Shown here in pieces: positions 7,290 to 10,616 of a DNA stretch of 10,616 nt. A model generated the notes under the pieces. The model was given only the letters and a program-made list of their open reading frames with translations. It was not told where the DNA came from and made no database searches. Each line of letters starts with the position of its first letter. The first letter of the stretch is position 1. The position numbers were made by a program, and so were the translations under genes. This stretch comes from Woeseia sp. (lineage in GTDB: Bacteria; Pseudomonadota; Gammaproteobacteria; Steroidobacterales; Woeseiaceae): NCBI GenBank assembly GCA_003229095.1, contig QIHS01000413.1, positions 1 through 10,616 on the forward strand. Reading direction: 5' to 3'.

Positions 7290-8579
7290 CTAACGCGTGA
7301 AATGCAGGTGTTGACCAAGCATGTCAGGCGTGACAAGGGTCAGTCCGGATCTGGTTACACGAAATCCACGCTCCCGATCATCGTCCTGGTCTTCGCCGAT
7401 AACGGTACCGTCCGGGATTATTGCACCTCGATCGATGACTGCACGATTGATGCGGCAGTTTTGACCAATATCCACATCGGGCAGCACGACGGACTCATGC
7501 ACAGTGCTATAAGAATGTACGACGGAACGCGAGAACAACAATGAGTTGCTGATTTTCGCCCCCGAGATGACGCAGCCGCCAGAAACCATAGACTGAATCG
7601 CCTCACCGCGTCTGTCATCATCATCAAAGACGAATTTGGCTGGCGGTGATTGAATCTGGTATGTCAGTACCGGCCATTTCTTATCGTAAAGGTTAAGCTT
7701 GGGCGATACAGAGATCATCTCCATGTTGGCTTCCCAATACGCCTGAATGGTACCGACGTCGCGCCAGTACGCCTGCTGATCTGTCTCGGGATCGCGAAAA
7801 GCATAGGCATAAACCTGATAGTCATCGATGATGGATGGAATGATATTGCGACCGAAGTCGTGTTTCGTCCCCGGCGTGTCTGCATCCTTGATGACTTGTT
7901 CGTAGAGAAATTCAGTATTGAAAATATAGTTGCCCATCGACGCCAGGCATAAGTCTGGTTTACCGGGGATTGGGTTGGGCTTTTCGGGCTTCTCGTCAAA
8001 CGCGATGATTCGTCCCGTTTCGTCGACCGTCATGACGCCGAACTCGCCGGCGGCTTCTTCAAGCGGCACTTCGATGCAGCAAATCGTCATATCGGCTTCA
8101 ATCTTGGCATGAGCCGCGAGAAATGGACCGTAGTCCATCTTGTAAATGTGATCGCCGGACAAGATCAGGACGTAACGCGGATCGTGAGTTCGGACAATGT
8201 CGAGGTTCTGATACACGGCGTCCGCCGTGCCTCGATACCACTCACCGCCGACGCGCTGCGAAGCGGGCAGAATTTCGACGAATTCGCGATTACCGCCACC
8301 GGCCTGAAACCAGGACCAGCCATGGACGAGATGCCGTATCAATGAGTGCGCTTTGTATTGCGTTAGCACGCCAATGCGCCGTATGCCGGAATTGAGGCAA
8401 TTCGAAAGTGGAAAATCGATGATGCGATACTTGCCACCGAAATAGAGGGCTGGCTTTGCACGCCACATCGTCAATTCGTGCAGCCGCGACCCTTGTCCGC
8501 CAGCCAGAATCAGCGCGATTGTCTCGCGTGTCAGTCGGCTAATGAAGCGCGGGTCGTCGTCATGATTTGTCGTGGGCAT
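7290..8579 (-). CDS. glgC: Glucose-1-phosphate adenylyltransferase GlgC (ADP-glucose pyrophosphorylase)
   Basis: Makes ADP-glucose and pyrophosphate from ATP and glucose-1-phosphate; this is the committed and usually allosterically controlled step of bacterial glycogen synthesis. The protein has 429 residues (E. coli 431) and is intact. The nucleotidyltransferase domain shows LAGGQGSRL (25-33), RAKPALYFGGKYRIIDF (40-56), EWYRGTADAVYQNLD (113-127), SGDHIYKMDY (141-150, Asp143 being the catalytic aspartate position), FDEKP (194-198, Lys197 at the glucose-1-phosphate site) and YWRDVGT (271-277). The C-terminal left-handed beta-helix follows (VSGGCVISGAKI, NCRINRAVIDRGAIIPDG). The residue aligned with E. 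coli Lys39, an activator-site lysine, is Trp39 here, so activator preference may differ. The ATG at 8579 is supported by GGAG 8 nt upstream. The TAG stop (7292-7290) is in the same frame as glgA. Confidence 0.97.
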   Translation of the reverse strand: MPTTNHDDDPRFISRLTRETIALILAGGQGSRLHELTMWRAKPALYFGGKYRIIDFPLSNCLNSGIRRIGVLTQYKAHSLIRHLVHGWSWFQAGGGNREFVEILPASQRVGGEWYRGTADAVYQNLDIVRTHDPRYVLILSGDHIYKMDYGPFLAAHAKIEADMTICCIEVPLEEAAGEFGVMTVDETGRIIAFDEKPEKPNPIPGKPDLCLASMGNYIFNTEFLYEQVIKDADTPGTKHDFGRNIIPSIIDDYQVYAYAFRDPETDQQAYWRDVGTIQAYWEANMEMISVSPKLNLYDKKWPVLTYQIQSPPAKFVFDDDDRRGEAIQSMVSGGCVISGAKISNSLLFSRSVVHSYSTVHESVVLPDVDIGQNCRINRAVIDRGAIIPDGTVIGEDQDDDRERGFRVTRSGLTLVTPDMLGQHLHFTR

Positions 8580-8587
8580 CGCGCGAA

Positions 8588-8592
8588 CTCCG
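8588..8592 (-). promoter_or_regulatory. Shine-Dalgarno CGGAG for glgC
   Basis: On the minus strand CGGAG ends 8 nt before the glgC ATG at 8579. Together with the GlgC N-terminal alignment it fixes the start codon. Confidence 0.75.
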
Positions 8593-8601
8593 AAAGCTAT
8601 T

Positions 8602-8613
8602 CTTACTAGTAAG
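8602..8613. repeat. Perfect 12-bp palindrome CTTACTAGTAAG in the malQ-glgC spacer
   Basis: The sequence equals its own reverse complement over all 12 bases and stops exactly there. It lies 22 nt upstream of the glgC ATG and 9 nt upstream of its Shine-Dalgarno. A second inverted repeat, AGTCT-GCC-AGACT, sits beside it at 8615-8627. The position fits an operator for a dimeric regulator acting on glgC, but no regulator is encoded here and a palindrome of this size can arise by chance. Confidence 0.4.
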
Positions 8614-8671
8614 TAGTCTGCCAGACTTCCAGTTACAGAGGTGGGTCAATTACAGGACACTCATTAATGCT

Positions 8672-10219
8672 TCAGTTTTGTAGTGCACGACCGGATGTGT
8701 GCACCATTTTGGCAATTTCATTACAAATGCTGTCGGTAATTAGTGTCGAGTCAAGACGCCATCGCCAGTTATTTTCGGAAGTGCCCGGAATATTCATTCG
8801 CGCTTCTGAACCAAGGCCTAGATAATCCTGCAGTGGCGCGATCGCGAGCGAGGCATCGGTTGAAAACGCCGCCCGAATCAAATCAGTGTGAATCGTCTTT
8901 GGCGTGCCTGCGGTGATTTCTATTGTTGCCTGTCGATTCCTTTCAATCTCTGTATCGGATCGGATGTCGTCAGGGCTACCCTTGTACCAACCGACAGTCG
9001 TGTCATTGTCATGGGTGCCGGTGTAGCAAACACAATTTTCGGCGACGCCGGACAGTTCGAATCGATCGTCTGTGATGGCGAACTGCAGCACTTTCATTCC
9101 CGGAATCTGATTACGGTCCCTCAGCGCCTCACATTCCGCTGAAATCAGACCCAGATCTTCGGCAACAATGGGCAAGTGACCCAATGCAGTTCGCATTGCA
9201 TCAAAAATCGCGTCTCCGGGCCCTTCATCCCACTTGCCGTTTCGGGCCGTATCTGATCCGGCGGGAACGGCCCAGAATGCCTCGAGGCCGCGAAAATGAT
9301 CGATTCGGACGATATCGACCAGTTTGCTGGCCATGCGTAATCGATCGATCCACCATTGGTAGCCGTCAGCCGCATGCTTCTCCCAGGCATACAAGGGATT
9401 GCCCCACAGCTGGCCATCTTCGCTAAAATAATCAGGTGGTACGCCAGCTACATATGCGGGCTGGCCGTTGCCGTCAATCTGCAGGAGTTCCGGGCTCGTC
9501 CAGGCGTCGGCACTATCAAGTGCGACGTAAATGGGCATGTCACCAAACAGGCGCACGCCCTGATCGCGAGCATAGTCGTGCAACTGTTGCCACTGATGAT
9601 GAAACAAAAACTGAATGACCTTGATGGACTCAATCATTGATGCCTTCGAAACCTCAATCCGTCGCAGCGCCTTATTGTCACGATGTACATACTCCGGCTG
9701 CCATTCGGGCCATGGTCGATCACCGTGATGCAATTTGAGGATGCGAAACAATGCGTAGTCTTGTAACCAGAGATCGTTGTTCTCGTGGACGAACTCCTGA
9801 TAGGCTGCTTTGAGCACACCGTCAGCCTTATCCGAGAATCTCGCAGATGCCAGACGCAGGATGCGGTTCTTGACCGGTATCAGTGCAGCATAGTCGACAA
9901 GATTGCAGGGCAGCGTGCTTAGTTCGGAACCCTCCTCTTCGCTCAGCAATCCTTTTGAAATCAGATCACCAACGTCGATCAGCAGCTCATTTCCTGCAAA
10001 CGTCGATAACGGCTGATAGGGCGAGTCGGCAAAAGCTGTTGGACCCGTCGGCAGGAACTGCCATACGCCGAGCTGCATTTTTTTCATCGTGTCGACGAAT
10101 TGCAATGCATGCTGGCCGATTTCGCCGATACCATAAGGTCCCGGCAAGGACGTAATGTGCAGGCAAACGCCAGCTTGTCGCCCCGGGGGTAGAATTTTTC
10201 GTGTAGCAGTACTGAGCAT
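8672..10219 (-). CDS. malQ: 4-alpha-glucanotransferase MalQ (amylomaltase)
   Basis: GH77 enzyme that transfers alpha-1,4-glucan segments between maltodextrins and releases glucose. It recycles short chains left by phosphorolysis and debranching, and can supply primers. The 515-residue protein is intact and close to bacterial amylomaltases that lack a long N-terminal extension. It begins with the family opening AGVCLHITSLPGPYGIGEIG (16-35). It has the GH77 loop PPDYFSEDGQLWGNPLY (261-277), RIDHFRG (305-311) with nucleophile Asp307, AEDLG (353-357) with acid/base Glu354, GTHDNDT (401-407) with Asp404, and RMNIPGT (474-480). The ATG at 10219 has no clear Shine-Dalgarno (upstream bases GTATCCGCCA). 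It is the only start that includes the family N-terminus. It ends with TGA at 8674-8672, 92 nt before glgC, on the same strand. Confidence 0.96.
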   Translation of the reverse strand: MLSTATRKILPPGRQAGVCLHITSLPGPYGIGEIGQHALQFVDTMKKMQLGVWQFLPTGPTAFADSPYQPLSTFAGNELLIDVGDLISKGLLSEEEGSELSTLPCNLVDYAALIPVKNRILRLASARFSDKADGVLKAAYQEFVHENNDLWLQDYALFRILKLHHGDRPWPEWQPEYVHRDNKALRRIEVSKASMIESIKVIQFLFHHQWQQLHDYARDQGVRLFGDMPIYVALDSADAWTSPELLQIDGNGQPAYVAGVPPDYFSEDGQLWGNPLYAWEKHAADGYQWWIDRLRMASKLVDIVRIDHFRGLEAFWAVPAGSDTARNGKWDEGPGDAIFDAMRTALGHLPIVAEDLGLISAECEALRDRNQIPGMKVLQFAITDDRFELSGVAENCVCYTGTHDNDTTVGWYKGSPDDIRSDTEIERNRQATIEITAGTPKTIHTDLIRAAFSTDASLAIAPLQDYLGLGSEARMNIPGTSENNWRWRLDSTLITDSICNEIAKMVHTSGRALQN

Positions 10220-10278
10220 TGGCGGATACTTTAACGTGTTTCTGGCCCGCAGCGCAGACCGGTCAATTGAGTGTCACG
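10220..10278 (-). other. Spacer between the isomerase-like gene and malQ (59 nt)
   Basis: This short same-strand gap carries AATTGACC (10268-10261), an 8-mer also present in the malQ-glgC spacer, and a 7-bp wobble-containing stem at 10244-10260. Neither a complete promoter nor an intrinsic terminator can be recognised, so it cannot be decided whether malQ is cotranscribed with the gene before it. Confidence 0.4.
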
Positions 10279-10616
10279 TCAGGATTGATGCTTCTCGCGA
10301 AGCTCTTTCATAAAATCAAAACATATTTCGGTCGCATCCCAGGCTTGATCCCAGAAACAAAGATCAACTGTCCACCAGGCGTCGATCGAGTGATACTGAT
10401 TTAATGCAGGGAATAATTTGTCAAAGTCCAGAACGCCCAATCCGAATGGCGGATGACTTGACGTCTCCTCATTCCCTTCTGCATCTTTGTGCAATGTGTT
10501 ATCTGAATCAATCAGGTGCACGTGATTTATACGTTCGCCAATCAGCTGGATAAATTGAGTCTGACAGTCAAATGTCTGTTTATCTCCGTTCTGACGCGCA
10601 CCTACGACACTAATCA
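10279..10616 (-). CDS. Sugar phosphate isomerase/epimerase-like protein (xylose isomerase-type TIM barrel), C-terminal 111 residues
   Basis: Only the 3' part is present: the frame is open from the right edge to a TGA at 10281-10279, giving 111 residues. It reads ISVVGARQNG near the edge, then INHVHLIDSDNTLH, PPFGLGVLDFDKLFPAL, AWWTVDLCFWDQAWDATE and a charged C-terminus (MKELREKHQS). The HVHLIDSD and PFGxGxLDF patterns, with WWTVDLCFW further on, resemble the C-terminal half of AP-endonuclease-2/xylose-isomerase-like TIM-barrel proteins annotated as sugar phosphate isomerases/epimerases; the His and Asp would be metal-binding candidates. The substrate cannot be told from the sequence, and a direct role in glycogen metabolism is not established. 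An internal GTG at 10521 gives an 80-residue frame, but the upstream codons are clearly part of the same protein, so it is not the start. Confidence 0.72.
   Translation of the reverse strand, partial: ISVVGARQNGDKQTFDCQTQFIQLIGERINHVHLIDSDNTLHKDAEGNEETSSHPPFGLGVLDFDKLFPALNQYHSIDAWWTVDLCFWDQAWDATEICFDFMKELREKHQS

Larger units (their letters stand above)
8580..8671 (-). other. malQ-glgC intergenic spacer (92 nt)
   Basis: This is the longest gap inside the cluster, and the only one between malQ and the tightly packed glg genes, so it is the best candidate place for a separate glg promoter. It holds the glgC Shine-Dalgarno, a 12-bp palindrome, a 5-bp-stem inverted repeat, and TTGACC (8649-8644) resembling a -35 element. 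No -10 element is convincingly spaced from it, and there is no hairpin plus T-run terminator. Confidence 0.5.

Noticed and set aside
8580..8671. Sigma-70 or sigma-54 promoter for glgC
   Set aside because: TTGACC has no acceptable -10 at 16-18 nt, and TGGCAG-N5-TTACT lacks the invariant GC of the -12 element. I could not support a specific promoter.
10244..10260. Hairpin GGTCTGC-GCT-GCGGGCC after the isomerase-like gene as a terminator
   Set aside because: The stem needs two G-U pairs and no T-run follows on either strand, so it does not qualify as an intrinsic terminator.

Overview
This window is a glycogen (bacterial alpha-1,4-glucan) metabolism cluster, and every supported gene is on the minus strand. 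In transcription order, from high to low coordinates, it holds: the 3' end of a sugar isomerase/epimerase-type gene, malQ (4-alpha-glucanotransferase), glgC (ADP-glucose pyrophosphorylase), glgA (glycogen synthase), glgB (branching enzyme), a broken glgP (glycogen phosphorylase), and the 5' half of glgX (debranching enzyme), which runs off the left edge. Protein character and gene set suggest a proteobacterium, most likely a gammaproteobacterium with GC a little above 50% by eye. No RNA gene or other taxonomic marker is present, so this is only an inference.

The layout is compact. The isomerase fragment is followed by 59 nt, then malQ, then a 92-nt spacer with a perfect 12-bp palindrome, then glgC. 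From glgC to glgX the genes are packed as one transcription unit: glgA is in the same frame as glgC just after its TAG stop, glgB overlaps the end of glgA by 17 nt, glgP starts 13 nt after glgB behind a strong Shine-Dalgarno sequence, and glgX overlaps the end of glgP through an ATGA. No stretch longer than 300 nt lacks a gene, and I see no RNA genes, mobile elements, CRISPR arrays or convincing intrinsic terminators.

Together GlgC makes ADP-glucose, GlgA elongates alpha-1,4 chains and GlgB adds alpha-1,6 branches. GlgP would release glucose-1-phosphate, GlgX would trim the branch stubs left by GlgP, and MalQ would recycle short maltodextrins.

The unusual points are lesions in this otherwise standard operon. 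glgP has two independent frame breaks: a one-base loss in a G run, and a loss of about 23 nt that removes a phosphate/PLP-site segment. glgA has no ATG or GTG start upstream of its conserved first beta strand. Either the operon is decaying, with glycogen breakdown lost first, or the assembly carries errors. I found no evidence of a previously undescribed system.
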